The translations under genes and the position numbers were made by a program. The notes below the pieces were generated by a model that was not told where the DNA came from, did not search any database, and saw only the letters and a list, made by a program, of their open reading frames with translations. From the IMG/VR virus record IMGVR_UViG_3300046514_000747, positions 1 through 36,655 of that record: DNA of 36,655 nucleotides; one strand, written 5' to 3'. Each line of letters opens with the position of its first letter. Position 1 is the stretch's first letter. This document shows, one piece after another, positions 7,748 through 15,902 of the stretch. Origin of the DNA: a virus.

Positions 7748-8713
7748 TTACGAGCTGACGCCGGTCAGGAGGTGACCACACTCCTTGTTGATCACCTTCT
7801 CGCCCGTGCGATGGCGCACCCGGATGATGCTGGAACGCCGCTTTTCCTCGCGGTATTCCTCGACGACCCCCTCGGGGGTGCCGCCGGTGCCGGTGAAGTT
7901 GAAGGTGCGGGCCAGGGCCGGCTCGCGCAGATCATCGCTGGTGGCGACCTTGGCGACCATGACCGAGCCCTTGGGCCAGATGGCCGCCAGGCTCGCCGAC
8001 TGGCCGCTGTTGGCGCTGTTGTAGACGGCGTTGCCCACCAGCACCTGCGAGACATCCCACACCTCGGCCAGCATCTGGGTGGTGATGTTCTTCGGGTCAT
8101 CGCGGCCCGAATACTTGATGCGGTCCACGATCTGGGCGCACTCGCGCACGTCCCGGAAATCCTGCCAGGTGAGGATGACCGAATTCGGCACGATGCCGAA
8201 GTTGAGATAGACCTTCTTGCTGGCCCCCAGCACGTCGTCGATCGGCGTGGCGGTGGCATGCGTGGTCCAGGGGGTGCTGACGCCGGTGGTCAGGCTGGAG
8301 CCGGTCCAGGTGGTGGTGTTGATCACCAGGGTCTTGACCCGCACCTCGTAATTGCGGGCGATGATGTCCCGCGCCCGCTTGGCGCTGATGAGCTCGGCGT
8401 CGATGGTGTAGGCGTAAATCGCCTGCTCCTCATCGTCGACCGGCTCCTCCCAGCCGTTCTCGGTGGTGACGTAGTTGTCCTGGGTGAAGGTGGACTGCCC
8501 GCGCGAGTAGCCGGCGCCGGGGGCGCGGGCCGTGTTCGGGCTCGGCTCCAGGAGCTGCTCGATTTTCACGCGCGAGAAGTTGGCCGTCGCCAGGGCGACG
8601 TCGATGACCGGGGCGACCTTGGCCCCGATGAAGCCGGCACGGGAGGCCTCCAGGTCGAATTCCTCGAGGGCCAGCCCGAGATCGGGCCGTTGAATTGCAC
8701 TACTGGGTTGCAT
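7748..8713 (-). CDS. Major capsid protein (HK97/lambda gpE-like)
   Basis: A 321-aa protein (MQPSSAIQRPDLGLALEEFD) with the profile of a lambda-E/Mu gpT-type capsid protein: an N-terminal arm, a P-domain-like segment with GYSRGQSTFTQDNYVTTEN, a central long helix (EEQAIYAYTIDAELISAKRA), a beta region and a final KRRSSIIRVRHRTGEKVIN stretch. The order (protease/scaffold, decoration, capsid, connectors) is that of lambda. The start has a good GGAAGGAAC site. A 196-bp leader separates it from the decoration gene and may allow independent regulation of this most abundant protein. The family assignment rests on context and general fold cues. Confidence 0.8.
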   Translation of the reverse strand: MQPSSAIQRPDLGLALEEFDLEASRAGFIGAKVAPVIDVALATANFSRVKIEQLLEPSPNTARAPGAGYSRGQSTFTQDNYVTTENGWEEPVDDEEQAIYAYTIDAELISAKRARDIIARNYEVRVKTLVINTTTWTGSSLTTGVSTPWTTHATATPIDDVLGASKKVYLNFGIVPNSVILTWQDFRDVRECAQIVDRIKYSGRDDPKNITTQMLAEVWDVSQVLVGNAVYNSANSGQSASLAAIWPKGSVMVAKVATSDDLREPALARTFNFTGTGGTPEGVVEEYREEKRRSSIIRVRHRTGEKVINKECGHLLTGVSS

Positions 8714-8888
8714 GATCAGGTTCCTTCCGGACCCGGGGGCCCGGAGTGGTCACCTGTCGCAGAGGCGGTGTTTACCCGCCAGGTGGAGGCTGTCGCGGAT
8801 GAAGATTAAAAAGGGGCGTGAACCGTCGCGACAACGATTCGGGCTGTACGGGCCCTGCCCCAGGATAAAATTTCTGATGATCAGAGAG

Positions 8889-8909
8889 GCCCACGGCTGA
8901 GCCGTGGGC
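8889..8909 (-). terminator. Perfect 9-bp hairpin after the decoration gene
   Basis: The sequence GCCCACGGC, a TGA/TCA loop and GCCGTGGGC form a perfect 9-bp stem directly after the decoration gene stop (8910-8912). There is no T-run immediately after it in the minus direction, so it does not look like a classical intrinsic terminator; it could be an RNA stabiliser or attenuator between decoration and capsid. A weaker terminator-like T-tract follows further downstream in the same leader. Confidence 0.35.
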
Positions 8910-9728
8910 TTATGCGGCGAGCCGCTCCACCGACAGTAGATCGAGCCGGCAGCTGTTGGAGGTGCTGGCGACCGACCAGGTGGCCGTCACGGTGATCGCC
9001 TGGGTGGCGGTCGTGTCGATCGCGGTGGAGTTGAGCATGCGCGCCGTGGCGGTGGTCTTGATCGTCGCCACGCCGTTGCCGATGACCGTTCCCGAGGCCC
9101 CGCTGGTGCGGATGGTCAGTTCGGCATCGATGAAGAAGCAATCATTGTCGGCCACATCCACCGCGGCGGTGGCGAAGACCGTGGTGCTGCCAATTTTGAG
9201 GGTGATGGCCAGCGTGTCGGTGGAGTTGGTGGCCGTGGCGATCCCGCCCAGCCGGATGCGCAGGCGGTCGCCCGCCTGGAGCATGTTGGCGAGGATGGTG
9301 TAGCTCACATCGAATGCGGTGGCAGCCGTGGTGTTGGTCACCGCCGAGCTGGCTGCCACGTTGGTGTAGAGCTTCTGATGCGGATCCTCGGTGCGGAGGA
9401 CCTCGATCTCATCCCCGTCGGCGGTGGCCGCCGTCAGGGCGATGCCCACGTAGACGGAGCCGGACTGCTGCACCTTGCCGTTGTCATCGGCATAGATGCG
9501 GGTGTTGGCGGCGATGGCGCCGGACGCCACGCAGATCATGGTGCGGTTGTCGCACTGGAGCTGCACGGCGGCGTAGGCGTCGCCCGATTGGCAGGATCGA
9601 TCGAGAGTGCCATAGCCACGCTGATCCTTGGTGGCATAGGCCAGCACGCCGCTGGCGATCGCGACGCGACGATATTGAGCAAGCGCGGAGCTGTTGGGAA
9701 AAGCCCGCGGAGAGACAACGCGATTCAT
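8910..9728 (-). CDS. Capsid decoration protein, DUF2190-like N-terminus
   Basis: The first ~110 residues (MNRVVSPRAFPNSSALAQYR ... DNRTMICVASGAIAANTRIY ... DNGKVQQSGSVYVGIALTAA) match the pattern of DUF2190 phage decoration proteins, which bind the capsid surface and stabilise it. The rest (~160 residues, rich in Thr/Ala/Val beta strands with TATNSTDTLAITLKIGSTTV) is an extra beta-rich domain that is longer than usual for this family. It lies between protease/scaffold and capsid as in lambda (gpD). A GGAGG site precedes the ATG. A small 6-bp hairpin (CCGGGC/GCCCGG, 9745-9765) lies just upstream. Confidence 0.75.
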   Translation of the reverse strand: MNRVVSPRAFPNSSALAQYRRVAIASGVLAYATKDQRGYGTLDRSCQSGDAYAAVQLQCDNRTMICVASGAIAANTRIYADDNGKVQQSGSVYVGIALTAATADGDEIEVLRTEDPHQKLYTNVAASSAVTNTTAATAFDVSYTILANMLQAGDRLRIRLGGIATATNSTDTLAITLKIGSTTVFATAAVDVADNDCFFIDAELTIRTSGASGTVIGNGVATIKTTATARMLNSTAIDTTATQAITVTATWSVASTSNSCRLDLLSVERLAA

Positions 9729-9806
9729 AGTAAACCTCCAAAGCCCGGGCGCGGATTGGGCCCGGTTGGAACGAGAAAGAAATCAGAATTCAGGAATGGG
9801 AAGCGC

Positions 9807-10343
9807 TCAGGCGAGCTCGGCCACGCCGATGCGGCCGACGTGATCCTTGGCCGCCTGGAACTTTCGCCCCGGGTTGGCCTCGCTCACGACTTCGGCCTGC
9901 AGCTCGGGGTTCTCCTTGGCGATCTTGCTGACCGCCTTGGCGCGGGGCATCCCCTTGGCCACCTGGGCCTGCACCAGGGCGGCGAAACGCTCATTGGCGC
10001 TCCCCTCCTCAGCGCCGGCATCGGCGGCATTGCCCGATCGGTTGACCGGCGGGCTGGCGATGGGACGCAACCCCGGCGAAGCGCCGGCGGCGGTCTTTCC
10101 CGTCTTCTCCAGCTCGGCGTTCTTGGCGGTCAGGGCCGCGTTCTCCTTGCCGAGCACGTCGGCGAAGGCCCCCTTGGCCTCGACCAGGGTGAGGCACCCC
10201 TTGGCGCATTCCAGCGCGAAGGCCGGATGATTGGGGAAGCTGGTCTGCAGCTCCTCAATGGTGGCGGCCTTGGGGCCGCTGTCTGCGGACGTCGCCGGAT
10301 TCGTGGCGGGCGCCGCGGGATTGGGTTGAGCCTGGTTATTCAT
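9807..10343 (-). CDS. Nested scaffold protein, internal start (178 aa)
   Basis: Within the protease gene, an in-frame ATG at 10343 is preceded by AAAGGAGACTGGT, a strong ribosome binding site at an ideal distance. Translation from here gives MNNQAQPNPAAPATNPATSA, an Ala/Pro/Gln-rich N-terminus, then coiled-coil-like helices (GKENAALTAKNAELEKTGKT) and a basic C-terminal tail. Lambda uses the same layout: gpC protease with an in-frame internal Nu3 scaffold. The sequence therefore predicts two products from one gene, with the protease targeted to the scaffold by the shared C-terminus. The start is strong evidence, but actual expression is not shown by sequence alone. Confidence 0.75.
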   Translation of the reverse strand: MNNQAQPNPAAPATNPATSADSGPKAATIEELQTSFPNHPAFALECAKGCLTLVEAKGAFADVLGKENAALTAKNAELEKTGKTAAGASPGLRPIASPPVNRSGNAADAGAEEGSANERFAALVQAQVAKGMPRAKAVSKIAKENPELQAEVVSEANPGRKFQAAKDHVGRIGVAELA

Positions 10344-11486
10344 ACCAGTCTCCTTTCGTGAATTGGCCTCAGCGCCCGTGGCGGCGTCGGACGCACGCGC
10401 GCCCCCGCCCGCCGCCGCTGCCTCGGCCGTTGGTGTTTGAATGGTTGATTGAATGGGATCCCCCGCCTGCGGTTGTTCGGTTCGTGGTTGTTCGGTTTCC
10501 TGTCGTCGTGCACCGACCGGCTGCTGCTGACTATTCGGTGGATTGACCTCGGCCCGGGCGCGGGCATAAAGCGCGTCCAGCGATTCGACGCGATCGATCA
10601 GCCCCAGTTTCTTCGCCTTGCCGGCGATCCAGATGCCCCCGTCGGCCACCGCCTCCACCTGCGGGCGGGTCATCTTGCGACCCTTTTCCACGGCGGCCAG
10701 GAACCCCTCGTTCAGATCGTCGATCTCCTCCTGCCAGCGCGCCAGCTGATCGGCGGTGATTTCGCTCCCCGGCGTGCCGGCCCCCTTCATCGGCGCGGGC
10801 TTGCCTCCCACCTGACCGCGCAGGAGATGCACGCGCACGCCCTGCATGGCCGCCGCGGCGGATTGGTCATAGACCACGCCGACGGTGCCGATCGAACCCA
10901 CCTCGGCGTTTCCGTTGGCGCTGATCGATCGGGTCTGCACCGCCTGGAGATAGGCCGCCGATGCGCCCAGGTCCTCAATAAAGGCGTAACAGGGCTTGGC
11001 GCCCGACAGCATGGAGATGTCCGAAGCAAGGTCATAGGCGCCCGCCACCGTGCCGCCGGGGGAATCGATTCGCAGCAGGACGCATTTGACGCGCTCATCC
11101 GATGTCATCCGCCGGATGGTCTGCCGCATCATGACCGTGCTGGTGGTGTCCCCCGAGGCCTCGTGCTTCATCATCTTGCCGGAAATGTCCGCCATGGCCA
11201 CGCCATCGAGGATTTCGTAGTCATACCCATGATTGACCTCGACCGTCTCCCGGTTGGTGGCGCTGAAGCTGCCGGACCATTTGCTGCTCGCCGGCGGCTG
11301 GCGGCGCGGCGGCTCGTCATCCTCCATCTGTCGCACCTGCACCTGCTGAAGGTGCATGGAGAGATTGAGGCTCTGCACGAAGCGCAGCAGCTTCGCCCCG
11401 CGCTCGGGTTCCATGAACCAGTAGCCGAACCACTGGCTCAGGTAGGGAATCTGCATCGACTGATCGAATTGCATGCGATTACTCAT
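9807..11486 (-). CDS. S49 (SppA-type) prohead protease fused to scaffold
   Basis: This 559-aa protein has an S49 peptidase domain: LLRIDSPGGTVAGAYDLA (residues ~138-155), the catalytic-Ser segment GAS176AAYLQ, and VGSIGTVGVVYD (~197-207), followed by ADGGIWIAGKAKKLGLIDRV, the usual end of the domain. In lambda-like phages this enzyme degrades the scaffold and itself during prohead maturation. After ~residue 330 a Gln/Pro/Glu-rich linker leads to an Ala-rich, helical scaffold region. A second in-frame ATG with a strong ribosome binding site lies at 10343 (see nested gene). The Glu/Gln/Pro linker is encoded by a stuttered GAACAACC-like repeat. N-terminal ~80 residues look like a non-catalytic extension. 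Confidence 0.85.
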   Translation of the reverse strand: MSNRMQFDQSMQIPYLSQWFGYWFMEPERGAKLLRFVQSLNLSMHLQQVQVRQMEDDEPPRRQPPASSKWSGSFSATNRETVEVNHGYDYEILDGVAMADISGKMMKHEASGDTTSTVMMRQTIRRMTSDERVKCVLLRIDSPGGTVAGAYDLASDISMLSGAKPCYAFIEDLGASAAYLQAVQTRSISANGNAEVGSIGTVGVVYDQSAAAAMQGVRVHLLRGQVGGKPAPMKGAGTPGSEITADQLARWQEEIDDLNEGFLAAVEKGRKMTRPQVEAVADGGIWIAGKAKKLGLIDRVESLDALYARARAEVNPPNSQQQPVGARRQETEQPRTEQPQAGDPIQSTIQTPTAEAAAAGGGARASDAATGAEANSRKETGMNNQAQPNPAAPATNPATSADSGPKAATIEELQTSFPNHPAFALECAKGCLTLVEAKGAFADVLGKENAALTAKNAELEKTGKTAAGASPGLRPIASPPVNRSGNAADAGAEEGSANERFAALVQAQVAKGMPRAKAVSKIAKENPELQAEVVSEANPGRKFQAAKDHVGRIGVAELA

Positions 11487-11534
11487 GAGGGTTCCAGTGG
11501 GAGAGGAGAGATTTAACCCTCCTGATATTTTCGC

Positions 11535-12026
11535 TTAGAGCGTCGCGGCGAGTGTCCGCAGCATCCAGCCGAATAGATCCTGCTGGCGGTTCAGTTGCAC
11601 GCGCTCGGCATCGGCAGCGCTATAGAGCCGCGCCAGCATTTCCGACTCTGCGGCGCTGAGACGGAACTCGCCCGTCATGATGCGCAAACCCGTCGGGATA
11701 TTTCCCGCGGCGTTGTTCGCCGCCAAGCGCTTGAAAACGCGATCATGCTCTGGCGCGGAGGTTTCATCCGTCGCCGGCAGCTCGGCCGCTGATTCGATCG
11801 GGAGATCAGTCGGTGGCTGCTCATCCGTGCTCGGCTGCTCGGGTGTCAGTTCGGTGACAGTCAGTTCGGGAGTGGGCTCGGCCGCCGCCGCAGCTTCCGC
11901 CGCCGCGCCGTCCAGGATGGGCGGCGTTGTCATCTCGCCCGCTGGCGGATTCGTCTCGGCAGCCGGCGGAGTCGTTTCACCATTCGCGGCATTCGTCTCA
12001 GGATTGGCGTCATTCGTTTCAGTCAT
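11535..12026 (-). CDS. Pro/Glu/Thr-rich hypothetical protein (163 aa)
   Basis: The protein begins MTETNDANPETNAANGETTP. The first ~90 residues are a low-complexity acidic, Pro/Thr/Glu/Ala-rich region, and the last ~65 form a helical domain (FKRLAANNAAGNIPTGLRIM, AAESEMLARLYSAADAERVQ). I recognise no family. Low-complexity acidic arms followed by a helical part are common in phage capsid-associated or scaffolding accessory proteins. It lies directly upstream of the protease/scaffold in the same direction. A GAGGTG site supports the ATG start. Function is not inferable beyond a possible head-assembly role. Confidence 0.6.
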   Translation of the reverse strand: MTETNDANPETNAANGETTPPAAETNPPAGEMTTPPILDGAAAEAAAAAEPTPELTVTELTPEQPSTDEQPPTDLPIESAAELPATDETSAPEHDRVFKRLAANNAAGNIPTGLRIMTGEFRLSAAESEMLARLYSAADAERVQLNRQQDLFGWMLRTLAATL

Positions 12027-12064
12027 GATTCACCTCAATTAAAAGTCCAGGCGTTCAGCAACGT

Positions 12065-12721
12065 TCATTCCACCCAGTTCGGGAACTCGCTCCGCCCGCA
12101 ATGGAGGGCGCGAATCTTACCCGTCGCGCCGAAGGGGATTTTGCGCTTGGCCAGCCAGCGGCTCATCATCCAATCCTCAGAGATGCAGCGGGCTTCGAAA
12201 ATGCCCTGCTCGTTCTGGACGATGTCATCATGAATCTGAAAATGAAACTCCCGCGTCCAGGGTCGGCGCAGGTCGATGATCAATAGCCCGCTATTGATCA
12301 GCAGCCGCGGCTCGGCCAGGCTGGTCAGGGTCTGCCCCGTCAGGTCCTCGATCCGCAGCTGTTTCGGAACCGGCTGATCGTCGATGGCCGTGCTGGTCAG
12401 TCCCGACCGGTTCCGCAGGGGCATATGGACCGCCAGGGCATCCAGCTTCTGGGCCATCAGCTCCTGCATCAGGTCGCGCGCCCAGTGTTCCCCCTGCGGC
12501 ACGATGTCATCGTGGAGCAGGATGAAATGGGTCACCCCCTGCGCCGTCATGTTCAGCGCGTCGGCCAGCAGGCAATTGAAGTTCATCGCCAGCAGGGACA
12601 TCGACTGCACCCGCACGCAGTTTCCCGGAAAGTCGCGGGCAAAGTGGAGCAGGGCCAGCCGCTGCCGCGATTCCAGCATCCCCGCGTGGGTGGGGATTCC
12701 GACATAGGGGAATAGATTCAT
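12065..12721 (-). CDS. GT-A-like glycosyltransferase domain protein (218 aa)
   Basis: The sequence MNLFPYVGIPTHAGMLESRQ is followed by THFILLHDDIVPQGEHWARD (residues ~63-83), which resembles the DxD-type metal/nucleotide-sugar site of GT-A fold glycosyltransferases and the way phage versions precede it with a nucleotide-binding strand. ALAVHMPLRNRSGLTSTAID and INSGLLIIDLRRPW fit the later acceptor/donor region. At 218 residues it is a short, single-domain version. It lacks any membrane segment, so it acts in the cytoplasm, possibly modifying a virion protein or DNA. It is next to the head genes and is transcribed with them. Family call is moderate. Confidence 0.6.
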   Translation of the reverse strand: MNLFPYVGIPTHAGMLESRQRLALLHFARDFPGNCVRVQSMSLLAMNFNCLLADALNMTAQGVTHFILLHDDIVPQGEHWARDLMQELMAQKLDALAVHMPLRNRSGLTSTAIDDQPVPKQLRIEDLTGQTLTSLAEPRLLINSGLLIIDLRRPWTREFHFQIHDDIVQNEQGIFEARCISEDWMMSRWLAKRKIPFGATGKIRALHCGRSEFPNWVE

Positions 12722-12731
12722 GGTTTTTCTC

Positions 12732-12926
12732 TCAGCCGCGCGGGTCCAGCGGATCGCGCGGCGGGTCGTTGATCTGATCGACGCCCTGCAGCAGCAGCAG
12801 CTCCGCCGCCTGCCGGCAGGCGACGCGGGATGGATAGAGAATGCTATGGGCCAAGAGGCGCTGCTGAGCGTCGATGAGCACCCATCGCCAGGTTTGCGGG
12901 CCGGATTTCTCCAGATCGATCGTCAT
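12732..12926 (-). CDS. DUF1508/YegP-like small protein (64 aa)
   Basis: I start it at ATG 12926 (MTIDLEKSGPQTWRWVLIDA). The pattern TWRWVLIDAQQRLLAHSILYPSR resembles the short DUF1508 (YegP) repeat, in which a strand (W.L.A.NG..I..S..YSS) is followed by a helix (here VACRQAAELLLLQGV). The C-terminus PPRDPLDPRG is unstructured. It is the first minus-strand gene after the divergent cassette and its start is ~190 bp from the start of the plus-strand VWA gene. Function of YegP-like proteins is not well known. The match is weak and based on pattern only. Confidence 0.45.
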   Translation of the reverse strand: MTIDLEKSGPQTWRWVLIDAQQRLLAHSILYPSRVACRQAAELLLLQGVDQINDPPRDPLDPRG

Positions 12927-12944
12927 CAAGCGCCGATTCGCTCC

Positions 12945-13065
12945 GGCTAACCGCTGTGGGATGCTGCGGTTACGCCATCTCCAGAATCGAGGGTTTTCCT
13001 CGGTAAAACACGATATTTAGCTTGCCCCGCCGTGATCCGCTGTCTATATTGTATTACATGATGTA
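12945..13065 (+). promoter_or_regulatory. Promoter P1 and operator region of cassette unit 1
   Basis: A sigma70-like promoter, TTGCCC (13022-13027), 17 bp, TATATT (13045-13050), lies 52 bp before the VWA gene. A perfect 11-bp palindrome TACATGATGTA (13055-13065) covers the expected transcription start, a good repressor site. Upstream an inverted repeat TAACCGC/GCGGTTA (12948-12954 and 12966-12972) is followed by GCCATCTCCAGAA. The same arrangement, including the palindrome and TTGCCCCGCCG, is found before the AAA+ gene (16957-17080), so the two are co-regulated copies. Confidence 0.75.
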
Positions 13066-13116
13066 TGACATAAACAGCAACACGAACAACGCAAGAGCAA
13101 AGGAGATCAACTGATC

Positions 13117-14637
13117 ATGGCAACGACCACCACCATTTACGGGCAGCTGGCTTATGAGGGCTTCGCTCGCGCCATCGGCTCCAAGCTGGGGCTGAATGTC
13201 AAAGTCGCCAGCGGCAGCAATGCCTGCATCAACGCCAAGGGCGTTATCACGCTCCCCGGCATGAGCACCTACCAGACCGCCCAGCAGTTCACTGTGACCT
13301 GCGGCGTGCTGATTCATGAGATGGCCCACCAGTTCTACAAGTCGCATGACCTGATCGATCCGAAGCGCGACAAGCTGGAGCATGACTGCCTCAACGCGGT
13401 GCTGGATGTCGCCGATGAAACATGGATTGGCGAATGGTTCACCCGCAACGGGAACATCCGCCCCGCCGACCTGCTTGAAATCATCAACAATGACGCGATC
13501 AACCAAAACTTCGCCCAATATTGCGACTGGCAGAATCCCGCTTCCCATGCTTGGAAAATTCTCTGCATCGGGATTTTCAGCGCCCGCGTCCCCACCGGCT
13601 ATAACCGCCGAAGCATCTACCGGCTCCGGCGCTATGCCGATCAGCAGGCCAGCCAAGCTGGAGTCGACGCCAAGGCCTGCTGGCGACTGATCAAGCGGGC
13701 GATCCGGCAAGATCAAGAGGACCCGACCCCGACCGCCAGCCGCTTCCCGAAGCTGCTCAAGCTGGCGAAGAAAATCGCCGCGATCCTGCAGCCGTTCGCC
13801 GCCGCGCACAACGCGGGAGGCCCATCACTGGACGGAGGCGGGACCGGCCCCCTCGATAAGGCGCTGGGTGCGGGCAGCAAGAAAATGCCCAAGGGGGCCA
13901 CTGAAGCGACCGCGATCGATGGAGCGGAGGCCGCTGAGAACGCGATAGGGGGAACCGGCGCAGGCTCCGGCGGGAACTGTGGCTATGAACGCAACGCGAG
14001 CTCCGCGACGTTCGACCTGATCCGCCCCGCCGTGCAGCGCGTGGCCCAGCGGATCGCCACCGATGGGGATGGAGCTCTACTGATCGACGGATTGAATAAC
14101 GGCTCCTCGCTCGGGCAGGCCCATCGATTTCTGACCGACGGACAGTGCCTTGCCCGCTGGAACATTTCCGACAACGCCGAGGGGGTTTCCGTCGCCGTGC
14201 TGCTCGATTGCTCCAGTTCGATGGATCATCAGCTGGCTGATTGTGCGGGGCTCGCCAAGGCGTTCGTGCTCAGCATGAAAGAGGCCGGGGCCGCCAAGGC
14301 GCTGACGTTCAGCGACACCGTGGAGGACTCCGACGATTTCAGCCATGTCACCGTGCAGGGCGGCACCTCCACCGAGCTCGGGATTCGCAAGGCGACCAAC
14401 TGGCTCGCCCCGCGCCCCGGCAAAAAATGGATCGTCGTGATCACCGACGGGGCCCCCAATGACGCGATCGCGACCGATGATGCCTGCACCGAGGCGAGCG
14501 CCAAGGGGATCAAAATCCTAGCCGTGGGGCTCAACTGCCAGATCAAGATGGCGGGAGCAACCGCCGTTACCGCCAGCGATGCCAATCACCTCGCGATCGA
14601 ATTGGACGCGGCGGCGCACCTGATCGAATCAAACTAA
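13117..14637 (+). CDS. Zincin-like metallopeptidase fused to VWA domain
   Basis: The 506-aa protein has an HExxH motif (H67-E-M-A-H71) in GVLIHEMAHQFY with a probable downstream acidic ligand near VLDVADETW (E101), as in VWA-associated zincin-like domains (DUF2201/CobT-like). Residues 230-290 are a Gly/Ala-rich linker. A C-terminal VWA domain has a complete MIDAS: DCSSSM (D364, S366, S368), GGTSTELG (T417/T419) and VITDGAPND (D444). VWA proteins of this type usually partner a MoxR/CobS AAA+ ATPase, which is encoded in unit 2 of this cassette. Start ATG 13117 has AAGGAG. It is the first gene of unit 1, and all catalytic residues are present. Confidence 0.85.
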   Translation: MATTTTIYGQLAYEGFARAIGSKLGLNVKVASGSNACINAKGVITLPGMSTYQTAQQFTVTCGVLIHEMAHQFYKSHDLIDPKRDKLEHDCLNAVLDVADETWIGEWFTRNGNIRPADLLEIINNDAINQNFAQYCDWQNPASHAWKILCIGIFSARVPTGYNRRSIYRLRRYADQQASQAGVDAKACWRLIKRAIRQDQEDPTPTASRFPKLLKLAKKIAAILQPFAAAHNAGGPSLDGGGTGPLDKALGAGSKKMPKGATEATAIDGAEAAENAIGGTGAGSGGNCGYERNASSATFDLIRPAVQRVAQRIATDGDGALLIDGLNNGSSLGQAHRFLTDGQCLARWNISDNAEGVSVAVLLDCSSSMDHQLADCAGLAKAFVLSMKEAGAAKALTFSDTVEDSDDFSHVTVQGGTSTELGIRKATNWLAPRPGKKWIVVITDGAPNDAIATDDACTEASAKGIKILAVGLNCQIKMAGATAVTASDANHLAIELDAAAHLIESN

Positions 14638-14671
14638 CCCAAACCGGCGCAGCAGCGCCCAAGGAGAAGCC

Positions 14672-15820
14672 ATGAGCGTCGAAACTCTCAGTAACCTGCC
14701 GCAAGCCGCCCTGCATTATCAGGATGGCCGCAGCGACAAGGTATACCAGATCGCGGTCGAACCCGCAGGCCCGGCCGGCTATGCCGTCAACTTCGCTTTC
14801 GGGCGGCGCGGCGGCGCGCTGCAGACGGGCAGCAAAACGCCCGCGCCGGTGCCGCTCCCCGAGGCGATGCGAATCTATAACCGCATCATCACCGAGAAGC
14901 GCGCCAAGGGATATGCCGACGCCGCGGGCGGCGCGTTTCAGCCGCAGCAGAGTGCAGAGCCATCCACCGAGGCGCCTGCCGCCGAACCGGCCGCAGCACC
15001 GACCGTCTCCGGCGGGCCGCTTCCGCAGCTGCTCAACCCGATCGATGAGGCGACCGCGCTGGGACTGATCGGCGACAACCGCTGGTGTCTGCAGGAGAAG
15101 CATGACGGCAAGCGCGTCCTGCTCACGATCGACATCGGCGCTGGCATGGTGCAAGGGACCAACCGGCGAGGCCTGCCCTGCAGCATCCCGCAGGTGATCG
15201 TCGACGCCGCTCGCAAGCTGAGCACCGGCGGCATCATCGACGGCGAACTGGTGGGCGACACATTCTATGCCTTCGACCTGCTCTCCCTTCGAGGGCAATC
15301 GATCCGCCAGGTCCGGTATATCGACCGCTACATGCGGCTGCAGACCCTGCTTGGTTCGCACCGGGGTCCCCTCTTCATCAGCGAGACCTATATGGGACAG
15401 CTGGGCAAGTCGCAGGCGCTGGCGCGGCTCCGCAAAGCCAAGGCCGAGGGGGTGGTGTTCAAACAGAATGACGCGCCCCATACAGCGGGGCGACCGTCGA
15501 AGCTGGGCCCGCAGTTGAAACTGAAATTCACCGCCACGGCCAGCGTGATCGTCGCGGGGATTACTCCCGGCAAGCGATCCATCGAAATGGCCCTGCTTGA
15601 AGCAGGCCAGCAGACCGAGGTCGGGCGCTGCACCATCCCGCCGAACGCGACCATCCCCAAGCCCGGTTCGATCGTCGAGGTGCAATACCTCTACGCCTAC
15701 CCGGGCGGCTCCCTCTTCCAGCCCGTCTATCTCGGCGAGCGCGATGACGTGAGCATCGCCGACTGCAGTATCAGCCAGCTGAAATACAAGGCCGATGCCG
15801 AGGAGGAGAGCGAAGCCTGA
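14672..15820 (+). CDS. WGR-domain ATP-dependent DNA ligase
   Basis: Residues 1-80 form a WGR-like nucleic-acid-binding domain in which the namesake motif is FGR (FAFGRRGGALQTGSKT, 41-56). After an Ala/Pro linker a nucleotidyltransferase domain (from ~118) contains ligase motifs: motif I K143-H-D-G146-K-R148 with the adenylated Lys, motif III-like DGELVGDTFYAFDLL (190-204), motif IV EGVVFK (259-264), and motif V LKLKF (282-286). The last ~80 residues form an OB-like domain. It would join nicked DNA using ATP. It lies 34 bp after the VWA gene with AAGGAG before ATG 14672. WGR-ligase fusion is unusual. Confidence 0.85.
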   Translation: MSVETLSNLPQAALHYQDGRSDKVYQIAVEPAGPAGYAVNFAFGRRGGALQTGSKTPAPVPLPEAMRIYNRIITEKRAKGYADAAGGAFQPQQSAEPSTEAPAAEPAAAPTVSGGPLPQLLNPIDEATALGLIGDNRWCLQEKHDGKRVLLTIDIGAGMVQGTNRRGLPCSIPQVIVDAARKLSTGGIIDGELVGDTFYAFDLLSLRGQSIRQVRYIDRYMRLQTLLGSHRGPLFISETYMGQLGKSQALARLRKAKAEGVVFKQNDAPHTAGRPSKLGPQLKLKFTATASVIVAGITPGKRSIEMALLEAGQQTEVGRCTIPPNATIPKPGSIVEVQYLYAYPGGSLFQPVYLGERDDVSIADCSISQLKYKADAEEESEA

Positions 15821-15889
15821 GCGGGTCCGCTGTCAACCCGCTTTCGCGAGCGAGAGCGGGCTACAGCGCACCGGCCGCATTGCCGGACA
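15818..15889 (+). repeat. Direct repeat with hairpin, copy 1
   Basis: This 72-bp element starts at the ligase stop codon (TGA) and ends just before the TTGGAG ribosome binding site of the methyltransferase. It matches the 76-bp copy at 18171-18246, which differs by 4 nt inserted in the hairpin loop. The stem CCCGCTTTCG / CGAGAGCGGG (one G-T pair) would form a stable RNA hairpin between the two genes. Its position at two gene joins suggests a translational or mRNA-processing element. Confidence 0.9.
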
Positions 15890-15902
15890 TTGGAGTTACT
15901 CG

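Noticed and set aside
8714-8888. Intrinsic terminator in the capsid leader
   Set aside because: A T-run exists in the minus direction, but the only stem (GGGGC/GCCCC) has a 40-nt loop, so it is too weak to claim.
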